From: Gp13-AA77 sp035578005
GTDB taxonomy: Bacteria; Acidobacteriota; Terriglobia; UBA7540
NCBI GenBank assembly: GCA_035578005.1
Contig: DATJYK010000181.1
Span: 9,561 to 73,560, forward strand
Length of the DNA: 64,000 nucleotides
Reading direction: 5' to 3'
The translations under genes and the position numbers were made by a program. Under the pieces are notes generated by a model. The model saw only the letters and a list, made by a program, of their open reading frames with translations. It ran no database searches and had not been told where the DNA came from. Below, piece by piece: positions 25,833 through 33,765 of this stretch (positions are counted from its first letter, which is position 1; every line of letters starts with the position of its first letter).

Positions 25833-26586
25833 GGCTGATAACCTCCTCGGCAAGCTGCGCATAGCTTTCCGCCCCTCGGCATGCCGGATCATAAAGAAAG
25901 ATGGGCTTTCCGTGGCTTGGCGCCTCGGCAAGTCGTACATTGCGTGGAATAACGGTTTGGAACACTCGATTGCCGAAGAAATTCACCAAATCGTCGCGAA
26001 CCTGATGGGAAAGATTAGTTCGATCATCGTACATAGTTAAGAGGATACCTTCGATGGCGAGCTTCGGGTTGTGACTGCGTCGCACCCTGGCAAAAGTGTC
26101 CAGCAGCCCGGAAACACCTTCGAGGGCAAAGTATTCGCATTGAACCGGAACCACCACAGAATCAGCAGCCACCAAGGCGTTCAGGGTCAACAGATCCAGG
26201 GCTGGCGGACAATCCAGAATGACGAACTGAAATGCCTCGCGTAACGGCCCGAGCTTTTTTTGGAGCACGTGCTCGCGCTGGTCCTGATCGGAGAGTTCGA
26301 TGTTTGCGCCTACCAGGTTCTTTTCCGAGGGGATCAGGCTAAGATGCTCCATGCCCGCGGCCACGGTGAGGGAGGGCATATACGCATCCATCATTAACCC
26401 ATGATATAAAGTCCGGCGCCCGGGATCTGGGGTGAATCCGAGGCCGGCAGTGGTGTTAGCTTGAGGGTCGCAGTCGATGATGACTGTGGGCAGCCCCTTA
26501 AGGGCTAGAGCGGCCCCGAGGTTGATGGCTGTGGTGGTCTTGCCAACACCGCCCTTCTGATTGGCAATCGCGATGGCTCTGGCCAC
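25780..26586 (-). CDS. parA: Chromosome-partitioning ATPase ParA (Soj)
   Basis: 268 residues. Deviant Walker A motif NQKGGVGKTTTAINLGAALA at residues 8-27, then VIIDCDPQANTT and FVILDCPPALDLLTLNALVA (Walker B region), all of the chromosomal Soj type. Start ATG 26586 has GGAGAGAAAG-like purine-rich sequence upstream. The last 15 residues extend past the usual end and overlap parB in another frame. With ParB it moves replicated origins apart; as in many bacteria, the pair sits near rsmG. Confidence 0.96.
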   Translation of the reverse strand: MARAIAIANQKGGVGKTTTAINLGAALALKGLPTVIIDCDPQANTTAGLGFTPDPGRRTLYHGLMMDAYMPSLTVAAGMEHLSLIPSEKNLVGANIELSDQDQREHVLQKKLGPLREAFQFVILDCPPALDLLTLNALVAADSVVVPVQCEYFALEGVSGLLDTFARVRRSHNPKLAIEGILLTMYDDRTNLSHQVRDDLVNFFGNRVFQTVIPRNVRLAEAPSHGKPIFLYDPACRGAESYAQLAEEVISHDSQGTGTGPERPDPGA

Positions 26587-26703
26587 TTTCTCTCCTGGAG
26601 TGACAATCTAGCACCGCAAGGGTCCGTAACACAAGTTCGGTTTTTTGCTTGGCAAGTTCGCCTTTGTTGTCTTTGATTCTTTTGGTGGTGTAGTCAGGTC
26701 GCA

Positions 26704-26790
26704 CGTCATTCCCGCGTAGGCGGGAATCCACAAATACTAACCGCCAATGTTTCTCATATAGGGTGGATTCCCGCCTACGCGGGGACGTGG
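26704..26790. repeat. Inverted pair of ATTCCC-N8-GGGAAT repeats upstream of parA
   Basis: GTCATTCCCGCGTAGGCGGG and GGATTCCCGCCTACGCGGGG face each other across 40 bases. The first is an exact ATTCCC-N8-GGGAAT unit. Confidence 0.8.
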
Positions 26791-26804
26791 GAGAGTGCTG
26801 GAAT

Positions 26805-26820
26805 CGTTTCACGTGGAACG
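26805..26820. promoter_or_regulatory. parS: parS site 1 (ParB binding)
   Basis: The 16 bases contain GTTTCACGTGGAAC; read on the other strand, 14 of 16 positions match the standard bacterial parS TGTTCCACGTGAAACA. It lies 219 bases upstream of parA, between a repeat pair and the three-unit repeat. Confidence 0.85.
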
Positions 26821-26894
26821 GGCGAGTTGATCCATTTGACTCGTGGGCCCATTGATCCATCAAGTCAATTCCTGAGTGATTAAATAAGGCTAAC

Positions 26895-27046
26895 TATATT
26901 ATTTATCAATAACATTCCAGGATAACTTAGTTAACTTGTGTGTTTTCATAAACATTCCAGGGTATTCTCATTTGTCTCATTTTTCTCATTTCCGGTCCTT
27001 TGTTTTCAATAACATTCCAGGATAGGCAAAATAATTTTTAAAAAAT
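26895..27046 (-). repeat. Three-unit repeat, copy B (inverted relative to copy A)
   Basis: Read on the minus strand, units start at 27024, 26964 and 26924 (TATCCTGGAATGTTATTGA, TACCCTGGAATGTTTATGA, TATCCTGGAATGTTATTGA). The sequence between units, the AAGGACCG word after unit 1, the TGAGACAAATGAGAA linker and the outer AT run all match copy A at 6949-7109. It lies between parA and the next gene. Confidence 0.85.
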
Positions 27047-27063
27047 TTTCCGCAGACCGGTCA

Positions 27064-27186
27064 GTTGGGGACTCGGGACTCGTGGTTCGTGGCTCAGGCT
27101 GAGCGCCTGCGACGTGAGGCCAAGGTCATTACAGCTCGCTCTGTTTTGTGGGCACGAGTCGCGAGTCGCGAGTCCCCAGTCCCGGG
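27064..27186. repeat. Hairpin with word-repeat arms (word GGGACTCG)
   Basis: The left arm is built from GGGGACTCGGGACTCGTGG and the right arm from CGAGTCGCGAGTCGCGAGTC followed by CCCAGTCCCGGG. Each arm is thus a run of a short word or its complement. Same architecture as the hairpins at 39229, 41264, 42387 and 44950, each with a different word. It ends 24 bases before the stop codon of the next gene. Confidence 0.7.
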
Positions 27187-27209
27187 CCCCGATTTGTATT
27201 CCCGCTGGT

Positions 27210-28223
27210 CTATTGCTCATGACTCTCGGCCTCCGCAACGGCCTCCTCGCCGGTCCCAAGCTGGTGGACGCCACCGGACGTGATGGCGGCGTCGCTCTGC
27301 CTCGCAGAATCGGGCTGCTTCAAAGGATCGGACTGTCCGGCGACTTGGGGCTGCGGCTGGATGCCGTAGAGCTTCAGCAGACGTACAATCAGCGCCTGCT
27401 TGCGGTCGATGGCCTGCCTCATGCGCTCGCCTTGGCGATCCATCCATGCATCTTCGCGAGTGTTCCCTAGAAGAGCCATGCATTCCGTGCGGGTCATCAT
27501 CTTCTCGTCCCTGGCCAAACCGTAGAAACGGCCGATCTCTTCCTGCTCCTCTTTCGCGAGATCCAACAGGTGTTGGTACTGGTCTTCGCTCAGAGGCTCC
27601 CCGCCGCCCAGCGCTGGATCCATCAATTGCTGGCAGAGAAGACAGATCGTCTCGGCACGATCAGTGTTTGGGGTAAGTTCCTTGCCGTAAAGGTACGTAA
27701 GCAGGGTCCTCAGGTCGAAATCGCGCTGTTCCAACTTGATGATCAAACTCTCCAAGCACTCGAACTGCTTTTGGAACTTGGCGGGCGAGTCCGGCAGGCT
27801 CTGGTAGCCTCCCTCCAGATACTGCTTCACGTTGCCTCGCAAATCGCGCTGCACCTCCGCCTCAAGGCGCATTTGGGCGATCTTGTTGCGTGCCCAACGA
27901 TGCTCAAGCCCCGCGTCCCGAATGCGCTCCCAGGCCTCGAGTTCCAGGTACTGCCGGGCCAAGTCTTGAAAATTGCGGCTCAGCAGCGGAGGCAAGTATG
28001 AATAAGGGGCGATCAGCTCACGATACAGCTTTTCGGCCGCGCCCAGGTCCTGGTTCAGCACCCGCATTTCCGCGAGGCCGAGAAGCCGAATGGGATACCT
28101 GGCAGCCCTTTCGCTGACTTGACGCACTATCTCCTCCGGAATGGGACATCGCGCCTTGCGGCCGTTGGCCCGGCTGGCCGCCGCCGCGGCCTCGGAACGC
28201 TTGGGTGGCTTCCGAACTGACAT
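27210..28223 (-). CDS. Unknown protein, conserved-looking, with an Ala/Arg/Lys-rich N-terminus
   Basis: 337 residues, with a strong ribosome site (GGAAAGGAGA) before the ATG at 28223, so very probably expressed. The N-terminus KRSEAAAAASRANGRKARCP resembles the opening of a group of acidobacterial proteins of unknown function. The middle (residues 60-260) is helical and rich in Leu, Glu and Gln, for example LGAAEKLYRELIAPYSYLPP and EQEEIGRFYGLARDEKMMTR. The C-terminal 60 residues are low-complexity (Gln, Ser, Ala). No catalytic motif, signal peptide or membrane segment is visible. It lies between parA and rsmG and between two repeats. No function is proposed. Confidence 0.7.
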   Translation of the reverse strand: MSVRKPPKRSEAAAAASRANGRKARCPIPEEIVRQVSERAARYPIRLLGLAEMRVLNQDLGAAEKLYRELIAPYSYLPPLLSRNFQDLARQYLELEAWERIRDAGLEHRWARNKIAQMRLEAEVQRDLRGNVKQYLEGGYQSLPDSPAKFQKQFECLESLIIKLEQRDFDLRTLLTYLYGKELTPNTDRAETICLLCQQLMDPALGGGEPLSEDQYQHLLDLAKEEQEEIGRFYGLARDEKMMTRTECMALLGNTREDAWMDRQGERMRQAIDRKQALIVRLLKLYGIQPQPQVAGQSDPLKQPDSARQSDAAITSGGVHQLGTGEEAVAEAESHEQ

Positions 28224-28422
28224 AGAGTGATCTCCTTTCCGTGGCTGTCGGTGGTTAAAATCGCCGACATGCCGCCTATTCTTATTGATAGCAGGTCAAA
28301 CTGAGAATGTGGGTAACGGCGGGATGTTCGGGACAGAATATTTAATTGCTTATTTTGTTTGGGTTAGGCTGTGAGTTACAGGCTTCGCCGTTGTCTTGGA
28401 GCTACGAGTGTGCAGAATGTGC

Positions 28423-28785
28423 TCACTTTGGCTCAGTCCGCTGGGGTGTCATCAAATCGGCCAGCACGTCCTCCAATTCGCGGACTCGGCCCCACATCTT
28501 GAGGGCGTCATCCTGAGGTCGCGCCCGCAGGCCGTCACTCGAGCAATGCTTGACAAAAATGTAAGCCACTCCTATACCGAAGCTCACCGCGTGAACCAAG
28601 GCGAAGCACGAATTCTTGACGCCCGGCCGGGACACGTCAGGGCCACGGACAAAGTACGCACCATCTGAAAGGACACGCAATCCGTGCTCCATCGAAAGGA
28701 GCGGGTTTGCGTGCTTGGCCATGCAGAGCGAGGTATAAACGCGCTGCAACTGATCTCTAACCATGCTGGCGCCGGGTTCCGCCAT
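28423..28785 (-). CDS. Doubtful small hypothetical protein
   Basis: A frame of about 120 residues from ATG 28785 (or 28764), containing KHANPLLSMEHGLRVLSDGA and a hydrophobic stretch FALVHAVSFGIGVAYIFV. An upstream extension to 28986 runs through GC-rich repeats and is unlikely to be coding. I recognise no family and see no good ribosome site. It may be real because it contains little repeat sequence, but it could equally be a chance frame in the gap between two genes. Confidence 0.3.
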   Translation of the reverse strand: MAEPGASMVRDQLQRVYTSLCMAKHANPLLSMEHGLRVLSDGAYFVRGPDVSRPGVKNSCFALVHAVSFGIGVAYIFVKHCSSDGLRARPQDDALKMWGRVRELEDVLADLMTPQRTEPK

Positions 28786-28817
28786 GTCCAGAGCGCCCAC
28801 CGCCGGACCCCTCGACG

Positions 28818-29030
28818 TAGGGGCACATGGCCATGTGCCCCTACATGAGCCGGACCATCCGTGATCGAGTTCGCGTCCGATGCGATACCCCCGCACGCCG
28901 CTAAATGCAAATACCAATCGTCTTGGCACACTGATTCTGATTTCAGATGTAGGGGCGGCCCTCGGGCCGCCCAACTTGCGGAGCAAGGCAACGGAGGCTG
29001 CTAATTGGCCGGCCCAAGGGCCGGCCCTAT
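28818..29030. repeat. GC-rich hairpin repeats next to rsmG
   Basis: GTAGGGGCACATGGCCATGTGCCCCTAC is a perfect palindrome at 28819-28846. Further on, GTAGGGGCGGCCCTCGGGCC (from 28949) faces GGCCGGCCCAAGGGCCGGCC (to 29026). Same word family as 55351-55448. The last hairpin stands directly before parS site 2 and could act as a terminator for rsmG, although no T-run follows. Confidence 0.75.
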
Positions 29031-29033
29031 GTC

Positions 29034-29049
29034 GGTTCCACGTGAAACA
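29034..29049. promoter_or_regulatory. parS: parS site 2 (ParB binding)
   Basis: GGTTCCACGTGAAACA matches 15 of 16 positions of TGTTCCACGTGAAACA. It lies 10 bases past the stop codon of rsmG. With site 1, 2.2 kb away, it makes a small parS cluster around parAB. Confidence 0.93.
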
Positions 29050-29058
29050 TCTGCAAAC

Positions 29059-29700
29059 CTAGCCAACCGGTTTCCCATGCCAAATCTCGCGATCTCTGCT
29101 CAGAGGAACGGAAATGGGCTCACACCACTTGACGAGGCGGTTGAACGCCGGGGTCTGCGCTGACAGGTTTTCTGCTTCGGAGCGAGTCAGCCATAGGCAA
29201 AGCTCGCCGTCGACGCGGAGGCACCGGACCATCGCAGGCAGCGTAGAGTCAAACGATCCGAGGGCCCTGGCCGTAACCAAGCCAAATTCTCCAGAATGGC
29301 TGCGGCAATATTCTTCGATCCGCTCTCCGCGCACTTCCACGGACTCGAAGCCACACTCTCGAATGACCTCTTTGAGAAACGCGCGCTTCTTGGCGACCGG
29401 TTCAAGCAGGACCACCTGAAGCTCGGGATTCGTGATCCTAAGTGCCAGACCTGGGAAGCCGGCGCCGCTGCCCACGTCGAGCAGCCGGCCTCGAAGCTCC
29501 TGCGCCTTCGACAGGTACATGCTCTCGGCGAAGTGGCGGACGATGATCTCTTCGGGTTTGGTGATGGTGGTGAGGTTGATTTTGGCGTTCCACTTGATCA
29601 GCAGGGCGGTCCATGTGGATATTTGATGTGTCTGATGGGCGTATAGGTCGAGGTCGAAGGGGAGTGAAAGGCGTCGAATTTGGTCGGTGCTTAAGAACAT
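29059..29700 (-). CDS. rsmG: 16S rRNA (guanine-527-N7) methyltransferase RsmG
   Basis: 213 residues. The SAM-binding motif LLDVGSGAGFPGLALRI lies near residues 72-88, followed by VVLLEPVAKKRAFLKEV, the family hallmark (E-P-x-x-K-R-x-x-F). N-terminal LIKWNAKINLTTITKPEEII is also typical. It methylates G527 of 16S rRNA; loss gives low-level streptomycin resistance in other bacteria. In many genomes rsmG precedes parA-parB near the origin, as here on the same strand, though the three are interrupted by an unknown gene. Start ATG 29700. Confidence 0.95.
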   Translation of the reverse strand: MFLSTDQIRRLSLPFDLDLYAHQTHQISTWTALLIKWNAKINLTTITKPEEIIVRHFAESMYLSKAQELRGRLLDVGSGAGFPGLALRITNPELQVVLLEPVAKKRAFLKEVIRECGFESVEVRGERIEEYCRSHSGEFGLVTARALGSFDSTLPAMVRCLRVDGELCLWLTRSEAENLSAQTPAFNRLVKWCEPISVPLSRDREIWHGKPVG

Positions 29701-29786
29701 GAACTTAATCTTAAACCTTTGATCTAATTAAACTAATCATACATACTATAATTATAGATTAACCTAAAACGCTCAACAGAACACTG

Positions 29787-30330
29787 AAAATGGATTCCCG
29801 CCTACGCGGGAATGACGCGAATCGAGAGTGGCGGCCATGGATTCCCGCCCCACGCCTTCGCGGGGGCAGGCTCTGCGCGGGAATGACGCGAAAGCTAAAG
29901 TTGCCGCCAGCAACCGGAGGCATCTGCCTTTTTGGCCACACTGCGGTGGAACCCTTTCAGTCGCCGGTCCGCTGATACCTGATTCCCCGGCAATGACGTG
30001 AGATCAAAGGCAGCGTTTGGCTTCGGCGCTCCAGGCCTCAGTCGATGGCCTTCGAAGTTGGCCTGGCGCCTACAAAAACGCTGACTGCAACGAAATTGGA
30101 TTCCCGCTCCCCGCCTTTGCGGGGACAAGCTTCGCGCGAATGACACACCAGCCTGCATGACTCCACTTTCCTTTCGGCGGTCGGTAGCATGTTGCGCCCT
30201 TCAACGGCCGATTGAGAGCCCTTTGGACGATCAACCGGCGACAATCTTGATTCAGGCAAACCCTTTCGAATTACCGTCATTCCCGCGTAGAGCCTGCCCC
30301 CGCGAAGGCGTGGGGCGGGAATCCATGATA
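29787..30330. repeat. Dispersed repeats upstream of the GIY-YIG gene
   Basis: ATTCCCGCCTACGCGGGAAT at 29793, a long version (GGATTCCCGCCCCACGCCTT continuing with CGCGGGGGCAGGCTCTGCGC) at 29838-29886, a degraded copy at 30097-30146, and an inverted long version at 30271-30326. Between them, 29890-30270 shows no convincing gene. The 641-base gap from rsmG to the GIY-YIG gene is therefore about one third repeats. Confidence 0.8.
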
Positions 30331-30341
30331 CCTTAAGCCAA

Positions 30342-30641
30342 ATGAATCGCCAGTACTACGTTTACATTCTCGCCAGGAAGCCTCGTGGAACCCTCTACAT
30401 CGGAGTAACCAACAACCTCGCGCACCGGGTGTGGCAGCACCAGCAAGGGTTGGTGGAGGGGTTTACCAAGCGCTACGGCGTCCATCGTTTGGTGCACTAT
30501 GAGGTGTTCGAGCGGCCGGTGGAGGCTATCCAGAGAGAAGAACGCCTCAAGAAATGGAATCGCGCTTGGAAGATTAGCTTGATCGAGGCCACGAACCCCG
30601 GCTGGGAGGACTTGTATCCCTCGGTGATGCATAGGGATTGA
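30342..30641 (+). CDS. GIY-YIG domain nuclease-like protein (UPF0213 type)
   Basis: 99 residues. YYVYILARKPRGTLYIGVTN is the GIY-YIG core (Y-V-Y ... L-Y-I-G), followed by the catalytic arginine in NLAHRVWQHQQG and the metal-binding glutamate region EAIQREERLKKWNRAWK. This small family is thought to cut DNA, but its role in cells is unclear. The gene is bracketed by inverted copies of the same long repeat (30271-30326 and 30643-30690), and the nearby array and solo copies use that repeat as well. This suggests that the gene moves with, or acts on, these repeats; see findings. Confidence 0.9.
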   Translation: MNRQYYVYILARKPRGTLYIGVTNNLAHRVWQHQQGLVEGFTKRYGVHRLVHYEVFERPVEAIQREERLKKWNRAWKISLIEATNPGWEDLYPSVMHRD

Positions 30642-30642
30642 A

Positions 30643-31156
30643 GTGGATTCCCGCCCCACGCCTTCGCGGGGGCAGGCTCTGCGCGGGGAATGACGTAAAT
30701 TGATGGATTCCCGCCTACGCGGGAATGACGTGAATCGATGGATTCCCGCCTGCGCGGGGAATGACGCGAATCGATGGATTCCCGCCTACGCGGGAATGAC
30801 GTGAATTGATGGATTCCCGCCTGCGCGGGAATGACGTGAATCGATGGATTCTCGCCAGCACCGGAATGACGTGAATCGATGGATTCCCGCCAGCACGGGA
30901 ATGACGTGAATCGATGGATTCCCGCCTGCGCGGGGAATGACGTGAATTTGATGGATTCCCGCCTGCGGCGGAATGACGCGAATTGATGGATTCCCGCCCC
31001 ACGCCTTCGCGGGGGCAGGCTCTACGCGGGAATGACGCGGATCGATGGATTCCGGCCTGCACGGGAATGACGCGAATTGATGGATTCCCGCCTACGCGGG
31101 AATGACGTGAATTGATGGATTCCCTCACCACGTCATTCCCGCGAAGGCGGGAATCC
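30643..31156. repeat. Tandem array of 12 ATTCCC-type units, period 35-36 bases
   Basis: Twelve direct copies of a unit like GATGGATTCCCGCCTACGCG followed by GGAATGACGTGAATC, two of them in a long 59-base version carrying CCCCACGCCTTCGCGGGGGC. The array ends in an inverted unit (CGTCATTCCCGCGAAGGCGG). Copies differ by a few bases each. The spaces between palindromes are constant words, not unique spacers, so this is not CRISPR. The 600-base gap between the GIY-YIG gene and the permease gene contains only this and about 90 AT-rich bases. Confidence 0.92.
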
Positions 31157-31244
31157 ATTTTAATCCATCTTAGACCGGCATCTCGAATTAAGCCATTTAA
31201 ATTGAGTATAATACTATTTATATAGGTTATAAGTTCTCTGGTTT

Positions 31245-33674
31245 CTACTCGTGCCGCAGCGCGATCATGGGATCAACTGCGGTGGCCCAGCGTGCCGGAA
31301 TATAGGCCGCGAGTGCAGCCACCAAGGCGAGCAAGGTGGCCAAGGCGGCGAACACCTCTATATTAATGCTAACGACTCCGAACAGCAGGCTCGACAGACC
31401 GCGGGCCATGGCGACCGCGCAGGGTATCCCGATCACCAAGCCGATGAGACTGAGTTTGAGGGCACGCCCCAGCACCAATCTGAACATGTCAGACCGCTGG
31501 GCGCCGAGCGCCATGCGGACGCCGATTTCATGTGTCCGCTGGCGGACAGCGTAGGCCATGACGGCGAAGATACCGGCGGCCGCCAGGACCAGGGCTATGG
31601 CGCCGAACACCATCATAAAGCGGGCCGAGAACTCCACCCCACTTTCGTTGTCGGAAAGCACCTGGTCGAGGGTGCGGATGTCATAGGCGGGTTGGTCAGG
31701 GTCAACACTTCGCACGGCGGCGCGTGCGGCGGCCGCCAAGGCCACCGGATCCCCTGAGGTGCGCAGGGTCACCGTCAGAGATCCCACCGGCACTTGGGCG
31801 AAGGGCACGTAGCCGGTGGGGTTGGGCTCCTTGTCGAACGCGGACCCCCGGATGTCACCCACCACACCCACCACGGTGCACCATGGATCCTGCGAACCCT
31901 CGGTGCCGAATCTGATCCGTTTTCCGACCGGATCGCGATCGGGCCAAATGTGACGCGCCAGGCTCTGGCTAATCAGCGCCACGGGCGGCGCATCGGGCCC
32001 ATCCTCCCGGGTGAAAAACCGGCCGCTCACAAGGGGTACGCGAAGAGTGCGGAAGAAGTCGGGCGTGATAATCTCCGAGATGGCGGTGCGCATCTCGCCC
32101 GGAGCTGCCGGAGGCTGGTCTTCGCCGCGATATTCCGTCGAGTTCCAGTTCCAGCTTCCGGGTACGGTGGTAGCGGCTGCCGCCGACTGCACGCCGGGCA
32201 GCGCCTGGAGGTTGGCGAGCACGCGGTCATAGAACTGGCGGACATTGGCCTTGTCGCTGTACTTGGATTCCGCCAGGGCCACATGAAAAGTGAGGACGTG
32301 GTTACGGTCGAAGCCCATGTCCCTCGCAGCCAGGGTCTGGAAGCCTTTCACCATAAGCCCGGCCCCCACCAGCAGCACCAAGGCAAGGGCGACCTCCGAG
32401 ACTACCAGCAGGGCGCGAAGTCGGCTGCGCGCCGGCCCGGAACCACCGCCGCGCCCGCCCTCCTTCAACACATCGTTGACGTCGGCGCGCCCTGCCTGAA
32501 GAGCAGGAGCCAGCGCCGCCAGAATTCCGCTAAGCACACCGATGGCGAGGGTAAACGCCAGCACCCGCGAATCGATCTGCTGATGCTTCAGGCCGGGAAC
32601 ATGTTGAACGATGAACGCCGGGATGCTGCGCTGGCTGACTGCGAGACCCCAGGAGGAGAGCACCAGGCTGAAGAGCGCGCCGAGGCCGGCCACCATCACG
32701 CCTTCCACTAGCAACTGGCGGGCGATGCGCCATCGCCCGGCTCCAAGCGCGATGCGCAGGGCGATTTCTTTCTGCCGCGCAGTGGCCCGGGCAAGCTGAA
32801 GGTTGGTGACGTTGGCGCACGCCAGCAGGAGAACGAAAGCGGCCGCGCCCATCAGCGTGAGGAGAAACTGCTTGGAACCCTCGGTGACGTCATCCACCAA
32901 ACCCATCACGCGCACACCATGACCCGCGTTGCTGGCAGGATACGTAGCGCCCAGCCGGGCCGCAATGGCGTTCAGATCGGCCTGCGCACGGGAAGCGGAA
33001 ACTCCGGGCTTGAGCCGTCCGATGACCTGCAGATAATGGTCCGTGCGATTAGCCTGCTCCGCCACCGTCAGGTCAAGCGGCGCCCAGGCTTCAGCGCCCA
33101 CGGGGTAATCGAACTCGGCCGGCATGATGCCAATCACGGTGAATTTGCCGCCGTTCAACAGCAGATTTCTGCCCACCACGTTGCGGTCGGCGCCGAGATG
33201 CCGCTGCCAGAACCGGTAGCTGAGCACCACTACGGACGCGCGGCCCGGCTCAAAATCACCGGCGGCGATCGCTCGACCCAATTGTGGTGCGATGCCCAGC
33301 AACGGGAAGAAATTGCGCGTGACCTGCACTCCCTCCACGCGCTCGGAGACACCGTCGCCGGTGAGGTTTACGTCCCAGCCGTGCGTAGCCGAGAGCAGCT
33401 CGAGGCTGGTGTTCTGTTCCGTCCAATCGCGGAAGTTGGCGGGAGCGGCACTGACGTGATTCAGGTCCTGCTTAGGTGCGGTCTCCCAGACGGCGACGGC
33501 GCGGCCCAGGTCCCTGAAGGCGAAAGGGTGCAGCAGCATGGCGTTGACGGAGGTGAAGATGACGGTGTTGGCCCCAATGCCGAGCGCCAGCGCAACCACC
33601 GCGACCGCCGTCATTACCGGGTTCTTGGTGAGAGCCCGTAGGCCGTAGCGAGCGTCCTGGAAGAGTGATCCCAT
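31245..33674 (-). CDS. ABC transporter permease of the acidobacterial duplicated type (ADOP, MacB/FtsX-like)
   Basis: 809 residues. Membrane helix NPVMTAVAVVALALGIGANT (residues 18-37) starts the first MacB-type unit; a periplasmic domain follows (WETAPKQDLNHVSAAPANFR, FDYPVGAEAWAPL), then helices near residues 270-300, 335-360 and 375-400. A second unit repeats the pattern (LRALLVVSEVALALVLLVGA from about residue 420, the helices near 690-800 ending in ATAVDPMIALRHE). Such fused double permeases without their own ATPase are especially numerous in Acidobacteriota. Function is unknown, probably export or mechanotransmission. It stands alone here. Confidence 0.93.
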   Translation of the reverse strand: MGSLFQDARYGLRALTKNPVMTAVAVVALALGIGANTVIFTSVNAMLLHPFAFRDLGRAVAVWETAPKQDLNHVSAAPANFRDWTEQNTSLELLSATHGWDVNLTGDGVSERVEGVQVTRNFFPLLGIAPQLGRAIAAGDFEPGRASVVVLSYRFWQRHLGADRNVVGRNLLLNGGKFTVIGIMPAEFDYPVGAEAWAPLDLTVAEQANRTDHYLQVIGRLKPGVSASRAQADLNAIAARLGATYPASNAGHGVRVMGLVDDVTEGSKQFLLTLMGAAAFVLLLACANVTNLQLARATARQKEIALRIALGAGRWRIARQLLVEGVMVAGLGALFSLVLSSWGLAVSQRSIPAFIVQHVPGLKHQQIDSRVLAFTLAIGVLSGILAALAPALQAGRADVNDVLKEGGRGGGSGPARSRLRALLVVSEVALALVLLVGAGLMVKGFQTLAARDMGFDRNHVLTFHVALAESKYSDKANVRQFYDRVLANLQALPGVQSAAAATTVPGSWNWNSTEYRGEDQPPAAPGEMRTAISEIITPDFFRTLRVPLVSGRFFTREDGPDAPPVALISQSLARHIWPDRDPVGKRIRFGTEGSQDPWCTVVGVVGDIRGSAFDKEPNPTGYVPFAQVPVGSLTVTLRTSGDPVALAAAARAAVRSVDPDQPAYDIRTLDQVLSDNESGVEFSARFMMVFGAIALVLAAAGIFAVMAYAVRQRTHEIGVRMALGAQRSDMFRLVLGRALKLSLIGLVIGIPCAVAMARGLSSLLFGVVSINIEVFAALATLLALVAALAAYIPARWATAVDPMIALRHE

Positions 33675-33723
33675 AGCGTAACTCCTTGCTGATTACCCCA
33701 GACCGAGCTTAGGGCCGACTCTT

Positions 33724-33764
33724 GCGCCGGCCTTGGCCGGGGCAAGCCCCGGCCCTACGTCCTT
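33724..33764. repeat. GC-rich hairpin CGGCCTTGGCCGGGGCAAGC
   Basis: GGCCTTGGCC and GGGGCAAGCCCCGGCCC form two overlapping stems immediately after the stop codon of the DUF255 gene (which ends at 33766). It could serve as a bidirectional stem-loop between the two genes; no T-run is seen. Confidence 0.5.
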
Positions 33765-33765
33765 C

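Noticed and set aside
6949..27046. A 20 kb transposon bounded by repeat copies A and B
   Set aside because: The segment contains parA and parB, which are core chromosomal genes, no transposase or integrase is present, and no target-site duplication was found. Kept only as a repeat pair.
30643..31156. CRISPR array
   Set aside because: Units are regularly spaced, but the stretches between palindromes are nearly identical words rather than unique spacers, the repeat itself varies, and no cas gene is present.
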